Notes: generated from the letters alone by a model not told the origin. A stretch of 38,129 bases of DNA from Desulfobacteraceae bacterium Eth-SRB2 (GCA_004193595.1 RPGQ01000013.1:29393-67521); one strand, 5' to 3'. Shown: positions 27,687 to 36,860, counted from the stretch's first letter. A program made the numbers and translations.

Positions 27687-29063
27687 ATGTTACTGAGACA
27701 TACATCAAAAGAAATTGCCGAACGAAAATCTTTGACCGTTAATCCTGCAAAGACCTGCCAGCCCATAGGAGCCATGTATGCGTCCCTGGGAATTCACGGC
27801 TGTCTTCCACACAGCCACGGCTCCCAAGGGTGTTATGCATATCACCGGAGCACCCTGACCAGACACTATAAGGAACCTGTGATGGCCGCCACCAGTTCCT
27901 TTACCGAAGGCGCATCAGTGTTCGGAGGCCAGGCGAATCTCCTGCAGGCGATAGACAATATATTTACCATCTATGATCCTGAGATCATTGCCGTTCATAC
28001 CACATGCTTATCAGAAACAATCGGTGACGATGTCCCGCAGATATTCGGAAAAGCAGAAACAGACGGGAAGATTCCGGAAGGAAAATATGTTTTTCATGCA
28101 AACACTCCGAGCTATGTGGGCACCCATGTTACAGGTTTTGCGAACATGACAAAGGCTATGGTCGATTATTTTGCAAAACAAAACGGTCATAAAGAAAATC
28201 GGATAAATATAATTCCCGGATGGGTGGAACCGTCTGATATGAAGGAGATCAAAAGGATCGCAGGAGAACTCGGTATAAATTTCATCATGTTCCCGGATAC
28301 GGACAATGTTTTAAACAGCCCTCAGACCGGCAAATTCGAAATGTACCCAAAAGGAGGCGTTACTATAGATGAATTAATAAGCACCGGAAGCAGCAGCGGA
28401 ACCGTTGCCCTCGGCGGGCTGGCCTCAGGACCGGCCGCCAGGGCTTTGGATTCAAAGTGCAAGGTGCCCTGTAAAATCCTCGATCTTCCTATCGGGATCA
28501 AGGCAACAGACAGGTTTGTGGATGCCTTAAGAAAAATGGCCGGCGTCAATGTTCCCGAGTCCATAAATATCGAAAGGGGACAGCTTATAGATATCGTGAC
28601 CGATATGCAGGCGTATTTTTATCACAAAAAAGTAGCGCTTGTGGGCGACCCTGATCAGCTTGTCGCATTAACCGAGTTCCTCGTTTCTATAGATATGATG
28701 CCGATCCACATAGTTACAGGAACAAAAGACAAGAAGTTCGAAAAAAAGATACTGAGCCTCACAGAAGAAATGCCTTATGATGTAAACGTAAAAAGCGGGG
28801 GAGATATGTATCTCTTTCATCAATGGGTCAAGAACGAACCTGTGGATCTTCTTATAGGGAATACCTATGTTAAGTACATAGCCAGAGATGAGGATATCCC
28901 TTTTATCCGGTACGGTTTTCCTATTTTAGACAGGATCGGCCACAGTTATTTCCCGATGGTGTGCTACCGCGGGGGGATGCGTTTTTTGGAAAAGATACTC
29001 GACGCTCTGATGAACCGTATAGACAGAGATTCTTCTGAAATAGAATTTGATCTGGTGATGTAA
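27687..29063 (+). CDS. nifK: Nitrogenase molybdenum-iron protein beta chain
   Basis: A 458-residue beta subunit with P-cluster ligands Cys24 (TCQPIGAMYASLGIHG), Cys49 (GSQGCYAYH) and Cys107 (HTTCLSETIGDD). It is short at the N-terminus compared with the Azotobacter chain (about 520) and equals the clostridial type, which matches the NifD insertion. The ribosome site is GAGG before the ATG. It lies 47 bp after nifD. A heptamer hairpin follows the stop codon (29079-29162). Confidence 0.97.
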   Translation: MLLRHTSKEIAERKSLTVNPAKTCQPIGAMYASLGIHGCLPHSHGSQGCYAYHRSTLTRHYKEPVMAATSSFTEGASVFGGQANLLQAIDNIFTIYDPEIIAVHTTCLSETIGDDVPQIFGKAETDGKIPEGKYVFHANTPSYVGTHVTGFANMTKAMVDYFAKQNGHKENRINIIPGWVEPSDMKEIKRIAGELGINFIMFPDTDNVLNSPQTGKFEMYPKGGVTIDELISTGSSSGTVALGGLASGPAARALDSKCKVPCKILDLPIGIKATDRFVDALRKMAGVNVPESINIERGQLIDIVTDMQAYFYHKKVALVGDPDQLVALTEFLVSIDMMPIHIVTGTKDKKFEKKILSLTEEMPYDVNVKSGGDMYLFHQWVKNEPVDLLIGNTYVKYIARDEDIPFIRYGFPILDRIGHSYFPMVCYRGGMRFLEKILDALMNRIDRDSSEIEFDLVM

Positions 29064-29078
29064 ACTGTAACCGTTCAC

Positions 29079-29162
29079 GGGTTCAGAGGTTCAAGGTTCG
29101 GGGTTAGTGAAGCTTAACAAAAGAAAAGCAACCCTGAACTTCTGAACCCTGAACCTGAAAAC
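29079..29162. repeat. Heptamer hairpin between nifK and nifE
   Basis: The left arm (29079-29106) has GGTTCAG, AGGTTCA and AGGTTCG units. The right arm (29130-29162) has inverted TGAACTTC, TGAACCC and TGAACCTG units, with a spacer of about 24 bp. The right arm ends one base before the nifE ribosome site (GGAGA), so folding of the mRNA would directly affect nifE translation or 3' stability of nifK. Confidence 0.75.
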
Positions 29163-29174
29163 CGGAGATAGCCT

Positions 29175-30527
29175 ATGACTAATATACCGATTTTAAAGGA
29201 AAGAAAAAAACAGATATATCACAAAGGTGAAGGAGTTTTTGATCTTACATGCGATACAAAGAGCCTTGCCGGTTCTATCAGCCAGAGAGCATGTGTTTTT
29301 TGCGGTTCCAGGGTGGTCTTGTACCCTATTGCCGACGCCCTTCACCTGATACACGGGCCCATAGGATGCGCTTCATATACCTGGGATATAAGGGGAGCAC
29401 TTTCTTCAGGCCCGGAGCTGCACAGGATGAGTTTTTCAACCGATCTCAGGGAGAGGGATATTATCTTCGGGGGCGAGAAAAAATTATACGCTTCGCTTGT
29501 ACAGCTTATAGATACTTATCGTCCCAATGCAGCCTTTGTTTATTGCACCTGCATCATAGGTATTATTGGAGATGATGTTGATTCTGTTTGCAAACGTGCA
29601 ACTGAAGAAAAGGGAATTCCGGTTCTTCCGGTTCATTCTGAAGGATTCAAGGGAACTAAGAAGGACGGATACAAGGCTGCCTGTGAATCCCTATCCATGC
29701 TGGTCGGCACAGGATCTGTTGAGAATATAGGAAGATACGCCATTAATATAATGGGTGAATTCAATATAGCCGGAGAGGCATGGACTATTAAAGAGTATTA
29801 CGAAAACATGGGCCTCGAAGTTGTTGCGGTCTTTACCGGTGACGGGAGGGTGGAAAATATAAAGCGTTCCCACGGGGCTTCGTTGAATGTGGTTCAATGC
29901 TCGGGTTCTATATTGAGGCTTGCTCAAATAATGGAGGAAAAATACGGTATTCCATATATCCGTGTTTCATATTTCGGAATAGAGGACATGTCAAAGGCCC
30001 TTTATGATGTTGCAGCGCATTTTAAGGATAACCCGGGAATCATGAAAAAAACAAAAGAGATTGTGCGAAATGAAATAGATGCGATCTATCCTGATCTTTT
30101 AAGATATAAAAAAGCGCTTTCAGGAAAAAAAGCGGCTATTTACGTGGGAGGCGCCTTTAAAGCCTTTTCCATGATAAAAGCATTGAGATCTCTTGGTATT
30201 GATGTTGTCCTTGCCGGTTCTCAGACCGGCAATAAAGATGATTATGAAGTCTTGAGGGACATGTGCGACGAGGGCACCGTGATCTTAGACGATGCTAATC
30301 CGCTTGAGCTTTCGAAATACTGCATCGAAAAAGGCGCCGATCTATTCGTGGGAGGGGTAAAGGAAAGGCCTATCGCATACAAGCTGGGGATTGGATTTTG
30401 TGACCACAACCATGAAAGAAAAATTTCACTCGCAGGTTACAGCGGAATGATCAATCTCGCCAAAGAGGTCTATTCTTCAGTTTTGAGCCCTGTATGGAAA
30501 TTTGCCCCGCAAAGAATGATTTCTTAA
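29175..30527 (+). CDS. nifE: FeMo-cofactor scaffold protein NifE
   Basis: A 450-residue NifD paralogue. It keeps the cluster-ligand framework (SQRACVFCGSR, HGPIGCASYTW, CTCIIGIIGDD) and a FeMo-co-binding-region Cys in NVVQCSGSI, but ends earlier than NifD and lacks the long insertion. With NifN it forms the tetramer on which NifB-co is matured by adding Mo and homocitrate. GGAGA lies six bases before the ATG. It lies behind the hairpin at 29079-29162 and 25 bp before nifN. Confidence 0.95.
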   Translation: MTNIPILKERKKQIYHKGEGVFDLTCDTKSLAGSISQRACVFCGSRVVLYPIADALHLIHGPIGCASYTWDIRGALSSGPELHRMSFSTDLRERDIIFGGEKKLYASLVQLIDTYRPNAAFVYCTCIIGIIGDDVDSVCKRATEEKGIPVLPVHSEGFKGTKKDGYKAACESLSMLVGTGSVENIGRYAINIMGEFNIAGEAWTIKEYYENMGLEVVAVFTGDGRVENIKRSHGASLNVVQCSGSILRLAQIMEEKYGIPYIRVSYFGIEDMSKALYDVAAHFKDNPGIMKKTKEIVRNEIDAIYPDLLRYKKALSGKKAAIYVGGAFKAFSMIKALRSLGIDVVLAGSQTGNKDDYEVLRDMCDEGTVILDDANPLELSKYCIEKGADLFVGGVKERPIAYKLGIGFCDHNHERKISLAGYSGMINLAKEVYSSVLSPVWKFAPQRMIS

Positions 30528-30552
30528 AAAAACATGACACGGAGATGATGAA

Positions 30553-31917
30553 ATGAAAACTCGGGAAAAGATCGAATACAAGGCCACGAGCAATGCATGC
30601 AAACTGTGCAGCCCTCTTGGAGCATCATTTGTTTTCAGGGGGATCGAAAGATCGATTCCACTGCTTCACGGTTCACAAGGCTGTTCTACTTATATCAGAA
30701 GATATCTGATCAGCCATTTCAATGAACCTGTAGATATTGCATGCTCAAATTTTACTGAAGAAACGGCCATATTCGGGGGGGGAGCCAATTTAAAACTTGC
30801 TGTAGAAAACATAATCAAGCAGTACAATCCCGAACTCATAGGCATAGCTACAACTTGCCTGAGTGAAACCATAGGAGAAGATGTATCCTTGATCCTAAAG
30901 GGGTATAACAAGAAAAATTTCGATGAGAATTTTCCCGAGATAGTTTCCGTATCAACACCAAGTTTTTCGGGAACCCACATAGACGGGTTCCACGGCGCGG
31001 TGAGGGCTGTTGTAGATTCCATAGCTGTGAAAAAAAAGATTAGTACGAAACAAATAAATATCTTCCCCGGGATGTTATCTCCCGCTGATCTTCGGCATCT
31101 CAAAGAAATAGTATCCGATTTTTCGACAAACTATGTGATGCTCCCCGATTATTCAGACACTTTCGACGGCCCATTATGGACGGAATATCAGGAGATACCG
31201 GAAGGCGGAGCAAAAATAGAAAAGATCGCTTTCATGGGGGACGCTGTTGCAAGCATAGAATTCGGAAGAGTCCTTTCCGGAGAGGAAAGTGCGGGTAAGA
31301 TGCTTGAAAGCCGGTTTAATGTTCCCTGCCACAGCCTCGGTTTTCCCATAGGCATAAATGAGACGGATGCTTTCTTCAAAGCCCTTGAAAACATTACCGG
31401 AAAGCCTGTTCCGGAAAAGTATGTCAAGGATAGGGGAAGACTCATCGACTCCTATGCGGATGGCCATAAATATGTTTTTGATGCCCGCGCAGTGGTTTAC
31501 GGTGAAGAAGACCTCGTCACGGGGCTTGCCTCATTCTTGTCGGAAGTCGGTATAATCCCGATTATCTGCGCTTCAGGCGGGGAAAGCGGGCTGTTAAGAC
31601 AAAAAATCTTGGATATCATACCTGATGCGGAAAAAATCGGAATCAGGATAATCGAGAGCGCTGATTTTGTAGAAATCGGCGAGGAGGCAAGAAAAATCGA
31701 CCCGGATTTTTTTATAGGAAACAGCAAGGGATACAAAATTGCGCGGGAGATGAAAAAACCTTTAATCAGGGCGGGATTTCCCATCCATGACAGGCTCGGC
31801 GGCGCCAGGATTGTCCATGTGGGTTACAGGGGCGCACAGCAGCTCTTTGATACCATATCAAATACAATTATAGCGACAAGGCAGGAAGCTTCACCTGTCG
31901 GTTATACATACATGTAA
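30553..31917 (+). CDS. nifN: FeMo-cofactor scaffold protein NifN
   Basis: A 454-residue NifK paralogue, partner of NifE. Typical stretches are ACKLCSPLGASFVFRGIE, LLHGSQGCSTYIRRY, NFTEETAIFGGGANL and TTCLSETIGED. No fusion to NifB or NifX is present, unlike in some organisms. GGAGATG precedes the ATG. A second, longer heptamer element separates it from nifB. The NifN rather than second-NifK call rests on position after nifE and the divergent C-terminal half. Confidence 0.93.
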   Translation: MKTREKIEYKATSNACKLCSPLGASFVFRGIERSIPLLHGSQGCSTYIRRYLISHFNEPVDIACSNFTEETAIFGGGANLKLAVENIIKQYNPELIGIATTCLSETIGEDVSLILKGYNKKNFDENFPEIVSVSTPSFSGTHIDGFHGAVRAVVDSIAVKKKISTKQINIFPGMLSPADLRHLKEIVSDFSTNYVMLPDYSDTFDGPLWTEYQEIPEGGAKIEKIAFMGDAVASIEFGRVLSGEESAGKMLESRFNVPCHSLGFPIGINETDAFFKALENITGKPVPEKYVKDRGRLIDSYADGHKYVFDARAVVYGEEDLVTGLASFLSEVGIIPIICASGGESGLLRQKILDIIPDAEKIGIRIIESADFVEIGEEARKIDPDFFIGNSKGYKIAREMKKPLIRAGFPIHDRLGGARIVHVGYRGAQQLFDTISNTIIATRQEASPVGYTYM

Positions 31918-31924
31918 ACATAAA

Positions 31925-32116
31925 CCTGGGTTGGACGGTTCAAGGTTCCCGGTTGAAGATCCCTAACTTGCTGTTAGCAAAATGATGACGCGTCAATAGA
32001 ACGAATGTTATGTTTCACCCAGTGGGTAAAAGAGGCTAATCTGAGCATTGTATTATAAAATTAAGGATATCAGTAAACTATATAACCTTTGAACCTTGAA
32101 CCCTGAACCTGGAACC
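31925..32116. repeat. Heptamer inverted element between nifN and nifB
   Basis: The left arm (31925-31958) contains GGTTGGACGGTTCAAGGTTC. The right arm (32086-32116) contains TTTGAACCTTGAACCCTGAA and then CCTGGAACC. The arms are inverted copies separated by about 127 bp of AT-rich DNA. The right arm ends about 20 bp before the nifB ribosome site. Confidence 0.65.
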
Positions 32117-32143
32117 GATCACTTTAGGATAAAGGAGATAACA

Positions 32144-33400
32144 ATGGACTTGTCAAACCATCCCTGTTTTAACGCAAAAATGAAAGGCACCTATGGAAGG
32201 GTGCATCTTCCGGTGGCTCCCAGGTGCAATATCCAATGCAAATACTGCGACAGAAAATACGACTGTGTAAATGAAAGCAGGCCGGGCGTAACAAGCGCTG
32301 TTTTGACCCCGAAACAGGCGATGATCTATCTTGACTTTATTTTCAAAAAAACAAAAAATATATCGGTTGTAGGGATTGCAGGGCCCGGGGATCCTTTTGC
32401 AAATCCTGAAGAGACCATGGAAACATTGCGCCTTGTCAGAGAAAAATACCCGGAAATTATACTGTGCCTTGCCACAAACGGTCTCGGCCTCGGTCCGTAT
32501 ATCGATGAACTGGCGGAGATTAATGTGAGCCATGTAACCGTCACCTTAAATGCAGTCGATCCGGCAATAGGCGCCCAAATCTATTCTTTTATACGTTACG
32601 GAAAAAGGGTCTTAAACCCTGAATCTGGAATAAAGATTTTGCTTGAAAAGCAGCTTGAAGCCATAAAAAAGCTGAAAGAAAGAGGTGTTACGACAAAGGT
32701 AAATACAGTCATATTGCCTGGAATAAATGAAGATCATATCGAAGATGTTGCAAAGAAAATGTCCGAGCTTGGTGTTGATATATTAAACTGCATACCATTT
32801 TATCCTAACGCGGGTTCGAGCTTTGCCCATTTGCCGGAGCCTTCTAAAGAGACCGTGAAAAAAATCAGAAAAAAAGCGGCTCAACATATCCCTCAGATGT
32901 ATCATTGTGTGAGGTGCAGGGCCGATGCCGTGGGAATCCTGGGCAGGGAGAATAACAAGGAAATAATGGAAAAACTCAAGGAATGTTCCGAGCTGCCGGA
33001 AATCTACGATGAGATCCGCCCGTATGTTGCGGTTGCCAGTATGGAAGGTTCACTTGTGAATCAGAAACTCGGAAAGGCACGCGAGCTTTTTATCTACGGA
33101 AAAGAGAACGGAAGCGTGACACTTGTCGAATCCCGAAAAACCCCTGCGCCGGGCGGAGGCATGAAACGCTGGGAAGATCTTGCCGAAATCCTACATGACT
33201 GTCGGGCGCTTCTTACGAACGGTACAGGTAATAACCCAAGGCAGGTTCTATCAAAAAAAATAGATATTCTTGAACTCGACGGACTGATAGAAGAAGCTGT
33301 GGAAGCGGTTTTTGAAGGCCACAGCATGAATTATATGATTAAACGTGATGTGGATGCGTGCAACAGGAAGTGTTCAGGCACCGGCATGGGGTGTATGTGA
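32144..33400 (+). CDS. nifB: FeMo-cofactor radical SAM maturase NifB with NifX-like domain
   Basis: A 418-residue radical SAM enzyme that fuses two 4Fe-4S clusters with a carbide to make NifB-co. The SAM cluster motif is CNIQCKYC (Cys28, Cys32, Cys35), and further NifB cysteines are in the DRKYDCVNESRPGV stretch and in CVRCRADAVG. The radical SAM part (about 1-290) is joined to a C-terminal NifX/NafY-like domain (about 300-400) that ends in a Cys-rich tail, RKCSGTGMGCM. AAAGGAG lies eight bases before the ATG at 32144; the frame is open from 32096 but runs through the repeat arm, so the downstream start is right. Confidence 0.95.
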   Translation: MDLSNHPCFNAKMKGTYGRVHLPVAPRCNIQCKYCDRKYDCVNESRPGVTSAVLTPKQAMIYLDFIFKKTKNISVVGIAGPGDPFANPEETMETLRLVREKYPEIILCLATNGLGLGPYIDELAEINVSHVTVTLNAVDPAIGAQIYSFIRYGKRVLNPESGIKILLEKQLEAIKKLKERGVTTKVNTVILPGINEDHIEDVAKKMSELGVDILNCIPFYPNAGSSFAHLPEPSKETVKKIRKKAAQHIPQMYHCVRCRADAVGILGRENNKEIMEKLKECSELPEIYDEIRPYVAVASMEGSLVNQKLGKARELFIYGKENGSVTLVESRKTPAPGGGMKRWEDLAEILHDCRALLTNGTGNNPRQVLSKKIDILELDGLIEEAVEAVFEGHSMNYMIKRDVDACNRKCSGTGMGCM

Positions 33401-33403
33401 TAT

Positions 33404-33599
33404 GGGTTCAGGGTTCAGGGTTCAAGGTTCAGGGTTCAAGGTTCAGGGTTCAAGGTTCAGGGTTCAGGGTTAATCGCTTCGCGATCTTTGTTTGGTTTTT
33501 TCGGATTCCCATGGTTCCCTGAGGATATCAGAACCTTCATTTTTCTCCAATTCGTATCAGGCGTAAACCGTGAACCTTTGAACCGTGAACCATATAACC
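33404..33599. repeat. Ten tandem heptamers with inverted counterpart between nifB and fdx
   Basis: Ten units of RGGTTCA run without break from 33404 to about 33473 (starts every 7 bp; six begin GGG early and late, and three AGG alternate in the middle). A small perfect hairpin ATCGC-TTC-GCGAT follows (33473-33485). The inverted counterpart TGAACCTTTGAACCGTGAAC lies at 33571-33590 (arm about 33565-33599). The long left array could slip in replication. Its right arm ends about 90 bp before the ferredoxin ribosome site. Confidence 0.8.
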
Positions 33600-33700
33600 T
33601 CAGACCATGTGTCCAATTTTCGTACAATTCATTACGAATAAAGGACTTGCAAGGTATATAAAGATACATTTTAACGAGGTCTGAAAATGGAGGAATGATA

Positions 33701-34006
33701 ATGGAAAAACCGAAACATCATATTTTTGTCTGTTCAAGTTTCAGGGCATCCGGGGAAATTAAGGGTAAGTGTAACAAAAAAGGGTCCACGGATTTCATAC
33801 CTTACATAGAAAACGAAATACTCGATAGGGAAATGGATGTCCTGTTGACAAGCACAGGCTGCATGAAACAGTGCGACAACGGGCCTGTAATGGTTATTTA
33901 TCCGGAAAATTTCTGGTATGGAAATGTTGAAAGCGAAAATATAATTGATGAAATTCTGGATGCTCTGGAAGATGGTAAGGCTGCTGAAGAGTATCTGTTG
34001 ATCTGA
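33701..34006 (+). CDS. Thioredoxin-like 2Fe-2S ferredoxin of the nif operon
   Basis: A 101-residue thioredoxin-like [2Fe-2S] ferredoxin. The four ligands are Cys11 (FVCSSFR), Cys24 (GKCNKKG), Cys54 and Cys58 (TGCMKQCDNGP), and the PENFWYGNV stretch is typical. It resembles the Clostridium and Azotobacter nif-associated 2Fe-2S ferredoxins (FeSII/Shethna-like group I). GGAGGA lies six bases before the ATG at 33701, while the ATG at 33695 overlaps the ribosome site and is not used. Probable role: electron transfer for cofactor assembly, or protection of nitrogenase. Exact partner unknown. Confidence 0.88.
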   Translation: MEKPKHHIFVCSSFRASGEIKGKCNKKGSTDFIPYIENEILDREMDVLLTSTGCMKQCDNGPVMVIYPENFWYGNVESENIIDEILDALEDGKAAEEYLLI

Positions 34007-34147
34007 TAAGGGCAAAAAACGGGATGCAAAAAGATTGCAAGTACTGGCCGACAAGAATAATTTTTCCGCATTACGCTTTTATGATCAACAAAATTGGGCA
34101 ACAACGCAGTTGATTTCCCTTCATAAAAAGCAGGAAAGGAGTTAAAA

Positions 34148-34462
34148 ATGGCAGGCTTAAGAATAGCCGTGGTTTCAACGGACGGCACAAATGTAAACGA
34201 CCACTTCGGCATGGCCAAACGGTTTCTGATTTACGAATGTAACGATATAATGACATTTGTGGAAGAACGGCCGACTGAGATGTATTCTGTGGGCGACCCG
34301 GAACATTCTTTTGATCCGGAAAGATTTGGTCGGATAGCAGCCCTGCTCAAAGACTGCAGCAAAATCTATGTGACACAGATAGGTGAAGTTCCTGCCTCAA
34401 AGCTAAAAGAGCTTGGCATTGAACCGGTAATCTATGAAGGCCCTATTGCCAATATAGTATAA
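34148..34462 (+). CDS. NifX/NafY-family FeMo-cofactor-binding protein
   Basis: A 104-residue single-domain protein of the dinitrogenase iron-molybdenum cofactor family. The fold starts LRIAVVSTDGTNVNDHFGMA, with the conserved His in NDHFG, and ends KLKELGIEPVIYEGPIANIV. Such proteins carry NifB-co, VK-cluster or FeMo-co between NifB, NifEN and apo-dinitrogenase. It is a second such domain besides the one fused to NifB. GGAAAGGAG precedes the ATG. It could be NifX or an unassigned NafY-like homologue. Confidence 0.88.
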   Translation: MAGLRIAVVSTDGTNVNDHFGMAKRFLIYECNDIMTFVEERPTEMYSVGDPEHSFDPERFGRIAALLKDCSKIYVTQIGEVPASKLKELGIEPVIYEGPIANIV

Positions 34463-34491
34463 CTTGAGGCTAATGGCTAAAGGTGAAAAAA

Positions 34492-35238
34492 ATGTATACA
34501 AAACTAAAAACTGCGCTAATTGATTTAGCCGATGAGAATGGTCTTCTGGAAAGTGAGGTCAACATTACAGCTAAGATACTGACACCTGAAGAAGCCATAG
34601 GTGAAACAGAAAGAAAGGATTTTCCTTTGCTTCAAGGCAAGGAATTTTTGATCCAGGCGGATTTCAAGAATTCCCTGGGGCAGGCATTCACAGATGCCCC
34701 AGGGAATTTCAAGGGTAAGCTCAAAAAAATACTTGAATTAAAATTAACAGATAACAATGATCGAGCCCTTTTTATTGCTACGCTCAACGCTGTAATGCGT
34801 TATTTAGGTACAGCCGACAAGACTATTCACTGCAAAAACAAGGAACCTGAATTATGCGCCAGGGAGATAGCAAGAACAATTATCGATAAATACAGTGCTG
34901 ATGTCAAAATTGGAATTGTTGGATTCCAGCCGGCTATAATAGACAATTTTTCCAAAGAGTTACCTGCAGAAAATATCAAAGTAACAGACCTGGATAAAGA
35001 CAATATTAATAAAATAAAATATGAAGTGCTTATATGGGACAGCAGGGAAAAGACAGATGAGCTTTATAAAACCTGTGATGTTATTTTGGCGACAGGCTCA
35101 ACAGTAGTAAATGACAGCTTGTCTCAGTTGATTTCTCTCTCAGAGAAGTATCAGAAGCCGCTATATCTTTACGGCACAACAGTTGCCGGCAGCAGTAAAA
35201 TTTTGAACCTGGAAAGGCTATGTTTTCAAGCCTCTTAA
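34492..35238 (+). CDS. DUF364/DUF4213 protein, possible metal chelation, in the nif-mod junction
   Basis: A 248-residue cytoplasmic protein. The N-terminal half fits the DUF4213 (enolase-N-like) domain and contains RALFIATLNAVMRYLGTADK. The C-terminal half is the Rossmann-like DUF364 domain (KIGIVGFQPAIIDNF, then VILATGSTVVNDSLSQLISL and KPLYLYGTTVAG). The family is annotated as putative heavy-metal chelation from a structure, but no reaction is established to my knowledge. It lies 30 bp after the NifX-like gene and 62 bp before modA, so a role in handling molybdenum or in sensing it for nitrogenase is a reasonable inference. AGGTGA precedes ATG 34492, preferred to GTG 34483. Confidence 0.78.
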   Translation: MYTKLKTALIDLADENGLLESEVNITAKILTPEEAIGETERKDFPLLQGKEFLIQADFKNSLGQAFTDAPGNFKGKLKKILELKLTDNNDRALFIATLNAVMRYLGTADKTIHCKNKEPELCAREIARTIIDKYSADVKIGIVGFQPAIIDNFSKELPAENIKVTDLDKDNINKIKYEVLIWDSREKTDELYKTCDVILATGSTVVNDSLSQLISLSEKYQKPLYLYGTTVAGSSKILNLERLCFQAS

Positions 35239-35299
35239 GGCCGAAATTCGCTTTACGTAAAATATATTGCCTAAAGTAAAAGTCCAATAAGGAGTTATC

Positions 35300-36064
35300 A
35301 TGAAAGCACTTGGCGATTTGAAAAAATATAAAGCGTTTTTAGTGACATTATTGGTTTGCCTTATTTCTTCCACCGCCTTTGCCCAAAAAGAATCTAAGGA
35401 ACTCCTTGTGTTTGCCGGATCGGGAATGCGGCTTCCTCTGAATGAAATAGGAGAAAGGTTTGAGAAGCTTTATGGGATGAAGGTCATATACGACTATGGA
35501 GGAAGCGGAAGACTGGGCAACAAGATACTGGTCGGGCAATCCCCTGACGTCTTTATTCCGGGCAGCAACAAGTGGGCAAAAATCTTAAAGAAAAAGGGCT
35601 ATATAGAAGGTTGTTCCCCGATTGCCTATCATACACCTGTTATTATTACCCCCAAAGAGAATAGTAAAGTGAACTCACTTGACGGTTTTTTTGATATTGG
35701 CAACCGACTCGTACTGGGTGATGCCAGGGCGGCTGCCATAGGTGGGGCTTCTGCTGCAATATTTAAAAAAGCGGGCCTCGAAGAATCAAGGATGAATGTA
35801 AGGGCAAAGGGACAAGCAGTTAAGCAATTGGTGTTATGGATTGAAGGGAATAATGCTGATGCTTCTATTGTATGGAAAGCAGATGCGGTTCAGTCCGGCA
35901 GGGTCAGAATTATTGGCATCCCTGAGCAGTATAATGTCAAAAGTATTATTCCGGTCTGCCAGATGGTAAAACATAAAAAAGAAACAAACGAATATATTCA
36001 GTATCTCTCAGGCGTTGAAGGTAAAGCAATTTTCAAAAAACATGGTTTTGAAGTGGTGGAATAA
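35300..36064 (+). CDS. modA: Molybdate-binding periplasmic protein
   Basis: A 254-residue ABC solute-binding protein with a signal peptide (about 1-28, ending AFA). The mature part follows the ModA/WtpA type: LLVFAGSGMRLPLNEIGERF, then YDYGGSGRLGNKILVGQSPD and DADASIVWKAD-like NNADASIVWKADA. It binds oxyanions such as molybdate or tungstate; the sequence alone does not separate them, but the operon with nif genes points to molybdate. AAGGAG precedes the ATG. The stop codon is directly followed by modB. Confidence 0.9.
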   Translation: MKALGDLKKYKAFLVTLLVCLISSTAFAQKESKELLVFAGSGMRLPLNEIGERFEKLYGMKVIYDYGGSGRLGNKILVGQSPDVFIPGSNKWAKILKKKGYIEGCSPIAYHTPVIITPKENSKVNSLDGFFDIGNRLVLGDARAAAIGGASAAIFKKAGLEESRMNVRAKGQAVKQLVLWIEGNNADASIVWKADAVQSGRVRIIGIPEQYNVKSIIPVCQMVKHKKETNEYIQYLSGVEGKAIFKKHGFEVVE

Positions 36065-36859
36065 ATGAAAAGGTTTTCCTTCGACCTGACTGTATCGCTT
36101 ATTGCTGGAATCTTTGTGTGCCTGATTGTGCTCCCCATGCTCGCTTTTTTTACAACGACATCGTTTGGAGAACTGGCATGTCAGCTCAAGTCTCCATTAG
36201 TCTTGTCAGCGGTTCTCATAAGTCTTGAAACATCGCTGACGGTAGTCTTCCTTGCATTATGTTTAGGAATCCCCGTGGCCTATTTGCTTGCTATGAAGGA
36301 CTTTAAAGGCAAAGAGATACTCGATACATTGGTTGATCTTCCTATTTGCATGCCCCCTCTGGTTGCGGGGTTGGCTCTACTAATCCTGTTGGGAGGAAAT
36401 AGTAAGTTTGGCGGCATGTTAAGCAACCACGGAATCAATCTGATATTTTCTAAAAAGGGAATTATAATTGCGCAGCTTTTTGTTTCGATTCCGTTTCTAA
36501 TTAAATCAGCAAGGGACGCGTTTGAATCAATAAATAAAAATATCATCAATGCCTCATTGACCCTGGGAGCGTCAAAGCTCTATACCTTTATAACGATTCT
36601 ACTCCCGCTGGCTAAAAACGGCATCTATACCGGCATGATTATGACCTGGGCAAGGGCGCTGGGAGAGTTCGGTGCGACTTCCATGGTGGCGGGTTGCATT
36701 CCCTTTAGAACCGAAACAATGACTGTGGCCATTTATCAGAATGCCATGTCAGGAGAGCTGGCTGTTTCAACCGCTGTTGCTCTGCTCTTGCTGGTGTTTT
36801 CTTTTACATTGCTGTTGGTGTTCAAATCAAGAGTCAGGGTACAAGCATGGGGAATTTGA
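36065..36859 (+). CDS. modB: Molybdate ABC transporter permease
   Basis: A 264-residue inner-membrane permease with about five to six membrane helices. The EAA loop that contacts the ATPase is visible as NASLTLGASKLYTFITILLP followed by LAKNGI. The ALGEFGATSMVAGCIPFRTE stretch is typical of ModB/CysT-type permeases. The start follows the modA stop without any gap (TAAATG), which implies translational coupling. Substrate assigned by operon. Confidence 0.93.
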   Translation: MKRFSFDLTVSLIAGIFVCLIVLPMLAFFTTTSFGELACQLKSPLVLSAVLISLETSLTVVFLALCLGIPVAYLLAMKDFKGKEILDTLVDLPICMPPLVAGLALLILLGGNSKFGGMLSNHGINLIFSKKGIIIAQLFVSIPFLIKSARDAFESINKNIINASLTLGASKLYTFITILLPLAKNGIYTGMIMTWARALGEFGATSMVAGCIPFRTETMTVAIYQNAMSGELAVSTAVALLLLVFSFTLLLVFKSRVRVQAWGI

Positions 36860-36860
36860 G

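Noticed and set aside
27687..31917. A second (alternative, V or Fe-only) nitrogenase from the two D/K-like pairs.
   Set aside because: The second pair lacks the NifD insertion and structural-subunit features and fits NifE and NifN; no vnfG or anfG gene is present.
36741..36860. Long N-terminal extension of modC inside modB.
   Set aside because: The extension is the out-of-frame reading of modB; the conserved ATPase start is at 36861.
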